From positions 1 to 64,000 of the forward strand of contig CAYPPG010000043.1 of the NCBI GenBank assembly GCA_964412555.1: a stretch of 64,000 nt of DNA. Direction: 5' to 3'. Position numbers and translations under genes: made by a program. Source of the DNA: CAYPPG01 sp964412555. Lineage in GTDB: Bacteria; Hinthialibacterota; Hinthialibacteria; Hinthialibacterales; Hinthialibacteraceae. Position 1 is the first letter of the stretch. Each line of letters opens with the position of its first letter. Under the pieces are notes generated by a model. That model did not search any database. It was not told the DNA's origin and was given only the letters and a program-made list of their open reading frames with translations. Positions 15,649-24,595 of this stretch are shown piece by piece.

Positions 15649-18102
15649 ATGATGTTCGATCGACTTACCGAACGCGCAAGGCTCGTCATGAAACGGGCAA
15701 AAGAAGAAGCCGCCCGCATCGGCAGCAGCCATGCGGCTACGGAACATGTGTTATTGGGATTGATTGCGGAAGGCGAAGGCGTCGCTGCAACCGCTATGCG
15801 AAATATGGGACTGAATCTCGATGCCCTGCGCACGGAAATTCTGAAAAATATTAGCCGGGATTCTACCGGCAGTGTAACCGAAAGCACGATTTCTCTCTCT
15901 CCCAGCGGGAAACGGGCTATCGAATTTGCGTATCAAGAAGCGCAGGCCTTCGGCGTCAACTTCATTGGCACCGAACATTTGTTGTTGGGCGTCATTCGGG
16001 AAAATGAAGGATTGGCGGCACGCATTTTGGCCAGCCACGGTATCGATCTGATCAAAGCCCGCAGCGAGATACTCCGGCTGATGGGCGGCGGATCTCAAGA
16101 AGCGGTCGCGGCAGGCAAGACCAAAAGCAAAACCCCGGCCCTCGACGCTTTCGGCACCGATTTGACCGAACTGGCCCGTTTGGGGAAACTCGATCCGGTC
16201 ATCGGCCGGCAAGATGAAATTGAACGCGTCATCCAAATACTCTGCCGGCGCACCAAAAACAATCCCGTCCTGATCGGCGAAGCCGGTGTCGGGAAAACCG
16301 CCATTGCAGAAGGACTCGCTCAGCAAATCGAAACACGAACCGTGCCGGACCTCTTACTGAGCCGGCGATTGATCACTCTCGACCTGGCCGGCCTTGTTGC
16401 GGGAACAAAATACCGCGGGCAATTCGAAGAACGTTTGAAAGCCGTCTTGGAAGAGATTCGCCGATCCAACAACATCATCCTTTTCGTCGACGAATTACAC
16501 ACCCTCGTCGGCGCCGGCGCGGCCGAAGGCTCCATGGATGCTTCCAATATGTTGAAACCGGCCCTCGCTCGCGGTGAACTTCAGTGCATCGGAGCGACCA
16601 CCTTGGATGAATATCGAAAATATATCGAAAAAGACAGCGCATTGGAACGCCGCTTCCAAACCGTCATGGTCGATCCGCCCAGCGTCGATGAAACCATTCG
16701 CATTCTGGAAGGTCTTCAAGATAAATACGAAGCGCATCACCGCGTTCGGTTCACGGAAAAAGCAGTCCGCTCCGCCGCAGAATTGTCGGACCGGTACGTG
16801 ACCGACCGCTATCTTCCGGATAAAGCCATCGACCTGATCGACGAAGCCGGCTCCCGCGCCCGCTTACAGGCCACAACCCGCCCGAAAGAACTGCGGGAGA
16901 TCGATGATCAAATCGAACAGATCATGAAAGAGATCGAAGCGGCCACAGTGGCGGAAGAATTTGAAAAATGCCTGGAATTGAAACAAAAACGGGAAAAATT
17001 CCGGGAACAACAAGCCAAACTATCCCAAAAATGGGAAGAATCCCGCAATAAAGCCGGCCAGGAAGCCATCGTCGACGACAACGAAATCGCTTACATCGTT
17101 TCCAAATGGACCGGCATCCCCATCGTGAAAATCGAAGAAAAGGAATCCGAACGGCTTCTTCGCATCGAGGAAGAACTTCATAAAAAAGTGGTCAGCCAAG
17201 ATGAGGCGATTCATATCGTCTCTAAGGCGATACGGCGTTCCCGCGCCGGTCTTTCCAACCAAAAACGCCCGATCGGCTCTTTCCTCTTCCTGGGGCCGAC
17301 CGGAACCGGCAAAACCCATCTTGCCAAAACCTTGGCTGAATTTCTCTTTGGCGACGAAGAAGCTTTGATCACCGTGGATATGTCCGAATATATGGAAAAA
17401 TTCGCAGTATCCCGCCTTGTGGGTGCACCTCCCGGTTACATCGGTCATGACGAAGGTGGACAATTGACCGAAAAAGTGCGCCGCAAACCCTATTCGGTTA
17501 TTTGCTTGGACGAAATCGAAAAAGCGCATCCGGACGTCTACAACATTTTGCTGCAAGTCCTCGAAGAAGGCCGATTGACCGATACGACAGGTCGAAAAGT
17601 CGATTTTCGCCATGCGGTTCTCATTATGACATCCAATATTGGCTCTCAAGAAATCAACAAACGTGTCTCACTCGGCTTCGCGACGGAAGATGTCGATTCC
17701 AGTTATGAAAGCATGAAAGACAAAGTCATGAGCGAATTGAAACGAACATTCCGGCCGGAATTTTTGAATCGCGTGGATGAAGTGGTTGTCTTTCATGAAC
17801 TGGAACGGGATGACGTTCTCAATATTTGTGATATTATGGTCACAGAAGTCCAAAAAAGACTTGACCCGATGGGTTTAAAATTGGTTCTCACCGATGCAGC
17901 CAAGTCGTTCCTGGTTGACAAAGGCTTCGATAAGGCGTATGGTGCACGTCCATTAAAACGTACTATTCAAAAATATCTTGAGGATCCTCTTTCGGAAGAA
18001 GTCTTGAAAGGACGTTTCAAAGGTAAAGAAGAAGTCCTTGTCGATGTGGGAAAAGACGAATTACTCTTTCGGGAAGCATCCCCAAGGGAGGTGATGGTCT
18101 GA
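15649..18102 (+). CDS. clpC: ClpC, AAA+ unfoldase of the Clp protease
   Basis: An 817-residue Hsp100 protein of normal ClpC length. The N-domain has the two Clp repeats with TEHVLLG and TEHLLLG, whose glutamates bind phospho-arginine in known ClpC proteins. Two AAA+ modules follow, with Walker A motifs GEAGVGKT (210-217) and GPTGTGKT (549-556), and between them the UVR-containing middle domain (EEFEKCLELKQKREK region) where McsB and MecA act. It unfolds tagged proteins for ClpP. Start supported by TAGGAGA upstream. It lies 129 bases after mcsB with its own possible promoter and is 5 bases from the assigned bamA start. Confidence 0.95.
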   Translation: MMFDRLTERARLVMKRAKEEAARIGSSHAATEHVLLGLIAEGEGVAATAMRNMGLNLDALRTEILKNISRDSTGSVTESTISLSPSGKRAIEFAYQEAQAFGVNFIGTEHLLLGVIRENEGLAARILASHGIDLIKARSEILRLMGGGSQEAVAAGKTKSKTPALDAFGTDLTELARLGKLDPVIGRQDEIERVIQILCRRTKNNPVLIGEAGVGKTAIAEGLAQQIETRTVPDLLLSRRLITLDLAGLVAGTKYRGQFEERLKAVLEEIRRSNNIILFVDELHTLVGAGAAEGSMDASNMLKPALARGELQCIGATTLDEYRKYIEKDSALERRFQTVMVDPPSVDETIRILEGLQDKYEAHHRVRFTEKAVRSAAELSDRYVTDRYLPDKAIDLIDEAGSRARLQATTRPKELREIDDQIEQIMKEIEAATVAEEFEKCLELKQKREKFREQQAKLSQKWEESRNKAGQEAIVDDNEIAYIVSKWTGIPIVKIEEKESERLLRIEEELHKKVVSQDEAIHIVSKAIRRSRAGLSNQKRPIGSFLFLGPTGTGKTHLAKTLAEFLFGDEEALITVDMSEYMEKFAVSRLVGAPPGYIGHDEGGQLTEKVRRKPYSVICLDEIEKAHPDVYNILLQVLEEGRLTDTTGRKVDFRHAVLIMTSNIGSQEINKRVSLGFATEDVDSSYESMKDKVMSELKRTFRPEFLNRVDEVVVFHELERDDVLNICDIMVTEVQKRLDPMGLKLVLTDAAKSFLVDKGFDKAYGARPLKRTIQKYLEDPLSEEVLKGRFKGKEEVLVDVGKDELLFREASPREVMV

Positions 18103-18107
18103 ACACT

Positions 18108-20516
18108 TTGCGTTTACAATGGTTTGGAATAATGGGTGCGGTGCTTTTGGCTTTCTGTCATGCCGCCGGAACCGCAGAATTAATCAATCAAGTTCTTGTC
18201 GAGGGGAACGTTCACGTTTCGGACCAAGAAATTCTTGATGTCGTCGAGACGAAAGTCGGCGATGACATGGCATCTCGAACGACAATACAGCAATGGCGGG
18301 ATGACATGCGCGCCATTTTCGCTCTTGGCTATTTCAAGAAAGTCGTTATCTCGCGAGTGCGGTCCGGGACGGGATGGAATCTCATTTTTCAAGTCGAAGA
18401 AAAACCGCTCATTGAAGACATCGAATATGAAGGCAATGAGCGATATAAGAAAAAGAAACTGAATGAAGAAATCGGTTTCACCGAGGTAAAACGCCTTTTC
18501 TTCGACGAAAAAACCGCGGAAAAATATAAACAAAAAATTCTCGATTATTATACGGGACAATCATTCCCCAATACCGCTATTTCATGGCGCGTAGAAGAAC
18601 AGGAATCTCCCGACAAAGTGATTCTTGTCTACGAAATCGAAGAAGGAAAGCGGTTACCTGTCAAAAAAATCGTATTCGAAGGAAATTCGGCCCTCACGGA
18701 TAAACAACTTCGCAAACAAATACAAACCAAACAATCATGGTGGTTTATCATCAAACATCACTTCGATCCGGAAGTGGCGGAAGACGATCTCCGGCTCATT
18801 CGGCTCGCCTACTGGGACATTGGTTATTTGGATGCGGAAGCTCAGTTGCTGCCAGTCGAAGAAATCAAAGGCGGTTTACAGGTCACCTTCGCCGTCGAGG
18901 AAGGAGAACCGTATCGGCTTGGGGATATCACCTTCGTTGACAACACCATTTTTTCTTCGGAAGAATTGATGTCCAAAGTCACGCAGGAAAAAGAAGATAT
19001 CTTTTCCGCCAGCGAAATGACCGCCAATGAGATTGAAATGATCAACATGTACCGTGCCCAAGGATATCTGGATACGGAATTCACTCCTCTCAGCCAACAA
19101 TTTATCAAAGACAAAGAAAACCACATCGTGGATCTTCGCATTCGAATTCAGGAATCGGCCCGGAAATACTTAGGCAAAGTGGAAATTGAAGGAGTTGTTG
19201 TTTTGGACGACGGCACAGTCGTCCGAACACAAGAAGGTGAATTCAAAACGAAAGAATTTGTCATTCGCAGGGAAATCGAGTTAGAAGAAGGCGAACCGCT
19301 CGATTGGACAAAAGTCATCGAAAGTGACCGCAATCTCGTCAACCTCAATTTCTTCCGAACCGAGGGAACCCCTCAACCCGGACAAACGAATCTCATGCCG
19401 GGTTTCGAGCGGCGCGAAACGAGGGATCCGAATGTTGAAAATCTACTTTTACGCTTGGAAGAAACACAAACCGGCATGTTCACCTTTGGAGGCGGCTACA
19501 GCACAACATATGGGCCGTCGATCTTCGCGACCGTCAGCGAAAACAACCTGTTCGGATACGGAATTCGCGGTTCCGTTACCGGAGAATTGGGAAAATACCG
19601 CAATCGCTTGGTCTTGAACATCTTTGAACCCCATCTTTTGAACTCGGATTACAGTCTCGATTGGGATATTTATTATATCGACCGGCAGGCTTTCGGTGGA
19701 CGTGCCTTTGATGAAGAACGAATTGGTTCTTCGGTCACAGTCGGAAAAGAAATTACCGATGAGATTACCATGCTGGTCGGTCTCAAAGGAGAAGTGACCG
19801 ACTTATCTCTCGAAAAGGGGCATAGTTATTCCATCGATCAAGATAATCCCAATTTCCCGATTCCGGATGAATTCAATCTCGGAGAAAATACAACCACCAG
19901 CATTCTTTTGGGAACGATTTATGATACGCGGGATTTCAAACTCGATCCGACTTCCGGTATTTATGAGCGGGCGACAATTGAACTTGCCGGAATCACCGAT
20001 AATGAATTTATAAAATTCGAGAATGAGGCCAACTATTACAAGGCCATTTACAAACAACTGGTATTAGCGCTCTCGAGTGAAATTGACCTCGCTCAAGGAT
20101 ACGGAAACACGAATACCGTCCCATTACAGGAACGCTTTTTCGTCGGTGGCGCGAGAACAGTGCGCGGTTTCGATGAAGGGGGAATAGGTCCCAATGCCTA
20201 TATTCTTTATGAAAATCCTGCCTATGGGGGATTTCGAACGTATTTAGGGGGAGAGGCGGCTTTCATCGGAAACGCCGAATTGCGTTATCCCTTTACGCAA
20301 ATCTTTCAAGGTGTGGTCTTTTTCGATATGGGAACCGCCTGGCCGGAAATCAGCGATATCGATCCTTCCGATTTTCGTTTCAGCACCGGTCTTGGTATTC
20401 GAGTCAGGATTCCAGGCTTGAACGCTCTCTTCCGTCTCGACTTTCCCTTCGTTCTCCGCAAATTTGATGAGGACGATACTCAGTTCATTCACTTTAGTTT
20501 CGGTCAAACATTCTAG
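18108..20516 (+). CDS. bamA: BamA, outer-membrane beta-barrel assembly protein
   Basis: An 802-residue Omp85 protein. Signal peptide at 1-24, POTRA repeats to about residue 430 (each with the 'I.(V/F)EGN' strand), then a beta-barrel with GGYSTTYG and the family motif TVRGFDEGG, ending in the aromatic signature HFSFGQTF. BamA folds and inserts outer-membrane proteins. The start is unusual: a perfect GGAGGTGAT at 18087-18095 is followed by no in-frame ATG; TTG at 18108 or CTG at 18099 are the candidates before the signal peptide. The signal peptide core begins near an internal ATG at 18132, so the first residues are uncertain. It is followed by ompH/skp as in proteobacterial bam-lpx loci. Confidence 0.92.
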   Translation: MRLQWFGIMGAVLLAFCHAAGTAELINQVLVEGNVHVSDQEILDVVETKVGDDMASRTTIQQWRDDMRAIFALGYFKKVVISRVRSGTGWNLIFQVEEKPLIEDIEYEGNERYKKKKLNEEIGFTEVKRLFFDEKTAEKYKQKILDYYTGQSFPNTAISWRVEEQESPDKVILVYEIEEGKRLPVKKIVFEGNSALTDKQLRKQIQTKQSWWFIIKHHFDPEVAEDDLRLIRLAYWDIGYLDAEAQLLPVEEIKGGLQVTFAVEEGEPYRLGDITFVDNTIFSSEELMSKVTQEKEDIFSASEMTANEIEMINMYRAQGYLDTEFTPLSQQFIKDKENHIVDLRIRIQESARKYLGKVEIEGVVVLDDGTVVRTQEGEFKTKEFVIRREIELEEGEPLDWTKVIESDRNLVNLNFFRTEGTPQPGQTNLMPGFERRETRDPNVENLLLRLEETQTGMFTFGGGYSTTYGPSIFATVSENNLFGYGIRGSVTGELGKYRNRLVLNIFEPHLLNSDYSLDWDIYYIDRQAFGGRAFDEERIGSSVTVGKEITDEITMLVGLKGEVTDLSLEKGHSYSIDQDNPNFPIPDEFNLGENTTTSILLGTIYDTRDFKLDPTSGIYERATIELAGITDNEFIKFENEANYYKAIYKQLVLALSSEIDLAQGYGNTNTVPLQERFFVGGARTVRGFDEGGIGPNAYILYENPAYGGFRTYLGGEAAFIGNAELRYPFTQIFQGVVFFDMGTAWPEISDIDPSDFRFSTGLGIRVRIPGLNALFRLDFPFVLRKFDEDDTQFIHFSFGQTF

Positions 20517-20617
20517 TTCCTTCCAAGGCCCGTCTCCTATCAAAACGGAAGGGTGTTATTTTCAACGGTATGAGGCTACAATAGGTTGCTTGTATGACTC
20601 TATTCGGAGGCTGAAGT

Positions 20618-21142
20618 ATGTTTTTCAAAGCAAACAAATTTTTATTATCAACTTTGATCGTTTGCCTAATGGTGTGTTTATTCACACCGGATGGAAGCGC
20701 TCAACAGGCGGTCAAAATCGGATTTGTCGATTTGCAAGAAGTATTCAAAAGCGGAGCGAAGTTCAAACAAACCAAAAACGAACTGCGTGAAGTGCTGAAT
20801 GAAAAGGTCAGCAAGTTGCAGCAAATGAAGCAGAATTTTAAATCCGAACGCGATCAATTTTTGCTGCAAAAAGAACTCCTTCCTGATGACACGGCACAAC
20901 AAAGAGAACAAAATTTAAAAGAAGAATATGACCGCATTCTCAATATGGAACAACAGGAGATGAAGGATTTCGAGGGTATGAAGGAAGACAAAATCGATCC
21001 TCTCATCGAAGAAATCATAACCGTGGTGGAAACAATCGCCAAAGAAGAGGGATATTCCATCATTCTCCACAAAACAACCTTGTTATACGGCGATCCGCAA
21101 TTCGACATCACGGCGAAAGTCATCGACCGGATTAATAAGTAA
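20618..21142 (+). CDS. skp: OmpH/Skp-family periplasmic chaperone
   Basis: A 174-residue protein with a signal peptide (1-28), the conserved IGFVDLQEVF strand after it, and a long charged coiled coil (about 48-130), the tentacles of the Skp fold. Skp trimers hold unfolded outer-membrane proteins in the periplasm before BamA inserts them. Its position between bamA and lpxD is the classical one. The start is preceded by GGAGG at 20608. Confidence 0.88.
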   Translation: MFFKANKFLLSTLIVCLMVCLFTPDGSAQQAVKIGFVDLQEVFKSGAKFKQTKNELREVLNEKVSKLQQMKQNFKSERDQFLLQKELLPDDTAQQREQNLKEEYDRILNMEQQEMKDFEGMKEDKIDPLIEEIITVVETIAKEEGYSIILHKTTLLYGDPQFDITAKVIDRINK

Positions 21143-21169
21143 ACACTCGACAGCCAAAGGATTTATCCC

Positions 21170-22177
21170 GTGCCAAGTTTTACATTACATGAACTTTGCG
21201 CCAAACTTGGTGAATCGTATGAAGGTGATGGTTCGACAAGCATTCAAGGTGTCGCTGAAATCACCTCCGCCAAAAAAGGCGATCTGTCTTTCGTAGCCAA
21301 CCCGAAATACGTCGGGAAGATCCCCCATTGCTTGGCATCTGCCCTTATCATTTCCCGTGATTTACAAACGGATTTCTTGCCCGTCATTCGTGCGCTGGAC
21401 CCCTATTTGACTTTCACCAAGGCCTTGCATCTGTTTCATCAGGACAATCGAAAGATTTCGGGCGGCGTCCATCCAACAAGTCAGGTAGCCGAAACCGTTG
21501 CACTGGGAAAAGAAGTCACCATTATGCCCCATGCGGTCTTGGAAGAAGGAAGCGTGATCGGTGACCGGACGGTCATCTATCCCGGCGTGTATATCGGCAA
21601 AAATGTTCACATCGGAAAGGAAGTCACGTTGTATTCCAACGTTTCCATTTATGACCGGTGTGTTGTGGGGGATCGCTCCATCCTCCATGCCGGCTGCCGT
21701 ATTGGTATGTTTCCCGAAGAGGGAAAAACCAACGACAATCCCAGCGTAGAATTAGGCTCTGATGTTGAATTCGGCGCCAATGTCGTCGTTTCCGGATCGT
21801 CGGAAGCACCGACCATCGTTTCCGAAGGCGTCAAAGTCGATAATCTGGTGCAAATCGGTTTTGGGACAACGATCGGTCCTCATTGTATCATTGTTTCCCA
21901 GGTCAAGATCGGCGATCATGTGGCAATGAAAGAACGGGTCACGGTTGCAGGCCAAGTCGTCCTTTCTTCCGGCGTGACAGTGGGATCTCGTTCCCGAATT
22001 GGGGCGAAAAGCGTCGTGGTCGATGATGTTCCGGACGACGCCGATTACTGGGGTACTCCTGCGCAACCGTTACGAGAGGAGAAACGGCTCAAAGCCCATC
22101 TTCATCGATTACCAAAATTTTTCGAAAAAATCAAATCCCTAGAGGAAAAAATAGATAAAAAAATTACAACCGATTAA
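21170..22177 (+). CDS. lpxD: LpxD-family acyltransferase with substituted active site
   Basis: A 335-residue protein with the LpxD layout: an N-terminal uridine-binding-type domain (about 1-98, with KKGDLSFVANPKY), a hexapeptide-repeat beta-helix (about 100-285) and a C-terminal helix. LpxD adds the N-linked hydroxyacyl chain in lipid A synthesis. The catalytic histidine that follows DNLVQI(A/G) in the family is Phe231 here (IGFG instead of IGHN/IAHN), and the second conserved histidine is Gln262 (AGQVVL). The usual GANTTIDRG segment is GANVVVSGSS. Either a true LpxD copy exists elsewhere or this enzyme works differently. GTG start, AAGGA upstream. Confidence 0.8.
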   Translation: MPSFTLHELCAKLGESYEGDGSTSIQGVAEITSAKKGDLSFVANPKYVGKIPHCLASALIISRDLQTDFLPVIRALDPYLTFTKALHLFHQDNRKISGGVHPTSQVAETVALGKEVTIMPHAVLEEGSVIGDRTVIYPGVYIGKNVHIGKEVTLYSNVSIYDRCVVGDRSILHAGCRIGMFPEEGKTNDNPSVELGSDVEFGANVVVSGSSEAPTIVSEGVKVDNLVQIGFGTTIGPHCIIVSQVKIGDHVAMKERVTVAGQVVLSSGVTVGSRSRIGAKSVVVDDVPDDADYWGTPAQPLREEKRLKAHLHRLPKFFEKIKSLEEKIDKKITTD

Positions 22178-22201
22178 CCAAAGGAATGGGAAGAGGATAA
22201 T

Positions 22202-22270
22202 ATGAGTACGGCAACCCTGGAGGATTGCCTTGAGGGCATTCACAAAAAAGCCCCTGTATATTTTTTATAG
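22202..22270 (+). CDS. Possible 22-residue small protein between lpxD and lpxC
   Basis: An open frame ATG...TAG reads MSTATLEDCLEGIH then KKAPVYFL. It follows a fair ribosome site (GAGGATAAT) and ends 17 bases before lpxC. It could be a leader peptide, an expressed micro-protein, or chance. There is no similarity evidence. Confidence 0.25.
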   Translation: MSTATLEDCLEGIHKKAPVYFL

Positions 22271-22287
22271 AAAACGAATAAATTATT

Positions 22288-23604
22288 ATGGTCGAATATC
22301 AAAAAACTATTGCCGGTCAAGCGTCCATCCGTGGAGTGGGTTTACACACCGGCCAGGAAACAACAATCACGTTTAAACCCGCCCAAGCCGATAGCGGGAT
22401 TCTTTTTGTACGGAATGATCTGCCGGAAAAACCGATTATCGAAGTCAAGGCGGAAAATGCCGTCCTTGAAGAATCTCTCTATCTAACCGCACTCGGAAAA
22501 AATGGTTTACAGGTGTTGACCGTCGAACATGTTCTGGCCGCTTGCACCGGTCTTGGTATTGATAATATCGTTCTTGAATTGTCATCCAGCGAACCTCCGA
22601 TTTGCGATGGAAGCGCATTGCCTTTCGTCGAAGCGATTAAAAAAGCGGGAATCGTAACGCTGGAGAAACCCAAAAAATTTCTCGAAGTACAGGAACCCAT
22701 CTGGTTGTTCGAGAATGGACTCGAACTAGCGATTATTCCCTCGAAACGGTTGGAAGTAACCTATAAAATCGATTATGACCACCCCGCTGTCGGTATCCGT
22801 TCCGCTTCTTTTTTGATCGAAGATGACATTTTTGAAGATAAAATTGCACCCGCCCGCACCTTCTGTTTCTTGAAGGATGTGGATATTCTACGGCAAGAAG
22901 GAAAAATCAAAGGCGGAAGCCTCGAAAACGCTATCGTAATCGGCGAGCACGATTTCCTTAACGACGAACTTCGCTTCGAAGACGAAATTGTGCGCCACAA
23001 GATTTTGGATGTGATTGGCGATTTGGCTTTACTCGGTAGCCCGTTGAAAGGACATGTCATTGCTGTCCGTTCCGGTCACGCTTTCAATATTCGATTTGTG
23101 CAAAAAGTACTTAAGACACTAAATGGACAAATGGAAGGAAGAACTCCGACGTTACCTATCTCTACCAAGGAAATCCGAAAAATCTTACCCCATCGCTATC
23201 CCTTCCTCTTAATCGACCGCGTGCTTGAAATGGATTATTCCGATATGCGTGTGGTGGCAATGAAAAATGTAAGTGGCAATGAAGAATTCTTCAATGGTCA
23301 TTTCCCGGAAGAGCCGGTAATGCCTGGTGTGCTTCTGATCGAGGCGATGGCACAAGCCGGAGGTGTTCTTCTTCTTTCCATCAAAGAGAATCGTGGCAAA
23401 ATCGCCTATCTGGCAGGTGTCGATCACGCAAGAATTCGCCGGCCGGTCATTCCGGGAGATCAATTGATTATCGAAACGAAATTTACGAAAATCAAAAGGC
23501 GAATTGGGAAAGTATCCAGCGAAATTCGAGTCGAAGGTCAAGTGGTTGCTGAAGCAGAACTCTTTTTTTCCATCACGGATGAATCGGCGGAACAAAAGCA
23601 ATAA
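22288..23604 (+). CDS. lpxC/fabZ: Bifunctional LpxC-FabZ fusion
   Basis: A 438-residue fusion. Residues 1-285 are LpxC, the zinc deacetylase that commits UDP-acyl-GlcNAc to lipid A: TVEHVLAA with zinc ligand His81, PICDGSALPF, RHKILDVIGD with the other ligands, and RSGHAFN. Residues 295-438 are FabZ, the hydroxyacyl-ACP dehydratase: LPHRYPFLLID with catalytic His302 and MPGVLLIEAMAQ with Glu352. Both active sites are intact. The fusion pairs lipid A commitment with fatty-acid elongation, which compete for the same hydroxyacyl-ACP pool. It is known from Bacteroidetes and several uncultured phyla. Confidence 0.93.
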   Translation: MVEYQKTIAGQASIRGVGLHTGQETTITFKPAQADSGILFVRNDLPEKPIIEVKAENAVLEESLYLTALGKNGLQVLTVEHVLAACTGLGIDNIVLELSSSEPPICDGSALPFVEAIKKAGIVTLEKPKKFLEVQEPIWLFENGLELAIIPSKRLEVTYKIDYDHPAVGIRSASFLIEDDIFEDKIAPARTFCFLKDVDILRQEGKIKGGSLENAIVIGEHDFLNDELRFEDEIVRHKILDVIGDLALLGSPLKGHVIAVRSGHAFNIRFVQKVLKTLNGQMEGRTPTLPISTKEIRKILPHRYPFLLIDRVLEMDYSDMRVVAMKNVSGNEEFFNGHFPEEPVMPGVLLIEAMAQAGGVLLLSIKENRGKIAYLAGVDHARIRRPVIPGDQLIIETKFTKIKRRIGKVSSEIRVEGQVVAEAELFFSITDESAEQKQ

Positions 23605-23689
23605 ACCATGAAGTTTTTTTCTGTTCGGAAACGCACGGTTCATCTTGGCAAATTCGATAAAATTTGAGATACTTATCTAAACTTATTGA

Positions 23690-23695
23690 TATAAT
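23690..23695 (+). promoter_or_regulatory. Possible lpxA -10 element
   Basis: A perfect TATAAT lies 42 bases before lpxA in a 133-bp gap. The best -35 (TTGAGA, 23664-23669) is 20 bases away, which is too far for a standard promoter, so support is weak. Confidence 0.25.
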
Positions 23696-23737
23696 AGCGA
23701 ATGACTTATATACAATCTTCAGAAAGTTGAAAATTTC

Positions 23738-24514
23738 ATGCCGTTGGTCGCAGACACTGCTATAGTACATCCACGCGCTCAGATCGAGGATGACGTCGAA
23801 ATCGGTCCTTTTACGCTAGTCGGTGAAAATGTAAAAATCGGAGCCGGTACAAAAATCGCATCACATGTTGTTTTGGAAGGTTGCACTCGCATCGGCCGAA
23901 ATTGCCGCATCAACGTTGGGGCGGTAGTGGGGAGTGAACCACAGGATTTAAAATTCCGCGGTGACGAAAGCTACGTCATCATTGGTGACAACACCACCAT
24001 CCGAGAATATGCAACGGTCAATCGTGGCACATTCGAGGGAGAAGCGACTGTCATCGGCAATTATTGCTTCATTATGTCCTATTGCCATATTGCCCATAAT
24101 TGCGTGCTCGAGGATCGGGTGATCATGTCGAGTTTCGCCGGACTGGCAGGGCATATTCACATCGAGCAAAACGCCATTATCGGCGGGCTTGTCGGTATCC
24201 ATCAATTCGTCCGAATCGGCCAAAATGCCATTATCGGTGGAGGATCGGCGGTTCGACAGGATATTCTTCCCTTCACCGTCGCGGGGGGGAATCCTTGTAA
24301 AACCAGAGGATTGAATATCATTGGCCTAAAACGCCATAATTTTTCACCGGAACGGATATCGAAAATTAAACGAGCCTACAAAACCGTTTTCCGTACACAC
24401 CTAAGCGAAAAAGAAGCCATTGTCCAATTGTACGAACAATTTGCTGATGTCCCCGAAGCACAACATATGGCCGAATTTATGGAGAAAACGGAACGAGGTT
24501 TGGCACGCGGTTGA
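23738..24514 (+). CDS. lpxA: LpxA, UDP-GlcNAc O-acyltransferase
   Basis: A 258-residue left-handed beta-helix enzyme of standard length that makes the first step of lipid A. Hexapeptide repeats cover about 8-190; the catalytic histidine is His120 in CHIAHNC, and GGLVGIHQF and AGGNPCKTRGLN mark the usual C-terminal helical transition. All expected residues are present, in contrast to lpxD upstream. It ends the housekeeping block and is followed by a terminator. No lpxB lies in this window. Confidence 0.95.
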   Translation: MPLVADTAIVHPRAQIEDDVEIGPFTLVGENVKIGAGTKIASHVVLEGCTRIGRNCRINVGAVVGSEPQDLKFRGDESYVIIGDNTTIREYATVNRGTFEGEATVIGNYCFIMSYCHIAHNCVLEDRVIMSSFAGLAGHIHIEQNAIIGGLVGIHQFVRIGQNAIIGGGSAVRQDILPFTVAGGNPCKTRGLNIIGLKRHNFSPERISKIKRAYKTVFRTHLSEKEAIVQLYEQFADVPEAQHMAEFMEKTERGLARG

Positions 24515-24542
24515 AAATTGTTTTTATCGCGAAATCAAGTAG

Positions 24543-24577
24543 GGGGCAGGTTTGAAACCTGCCCCTTTATTATTTTT
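24543..24577. terminator. Strong hairpin terminator after lpxA
   Basis: Arms GGGGCAGGTTT (24543-24553) and AAACCTGCCCC (24555-24565) form an 11-bp hairpin, followed by TTTATTATTTTTT. It lies between convergent genes and could act for lpxA; the arms also look like a dispersed repeat. Confidence 0.75.
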
Positions 24578-24595
24578 TATATGGCTTGATCGATT

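Noticed and set aside
17020..17649. Long minus-strand open frame (209 codons) inside clpC
   Set aside because: It is antisense to a highly conserved gene, has low-complexity FF/HG-rich composition and no ribosome site or family motif.
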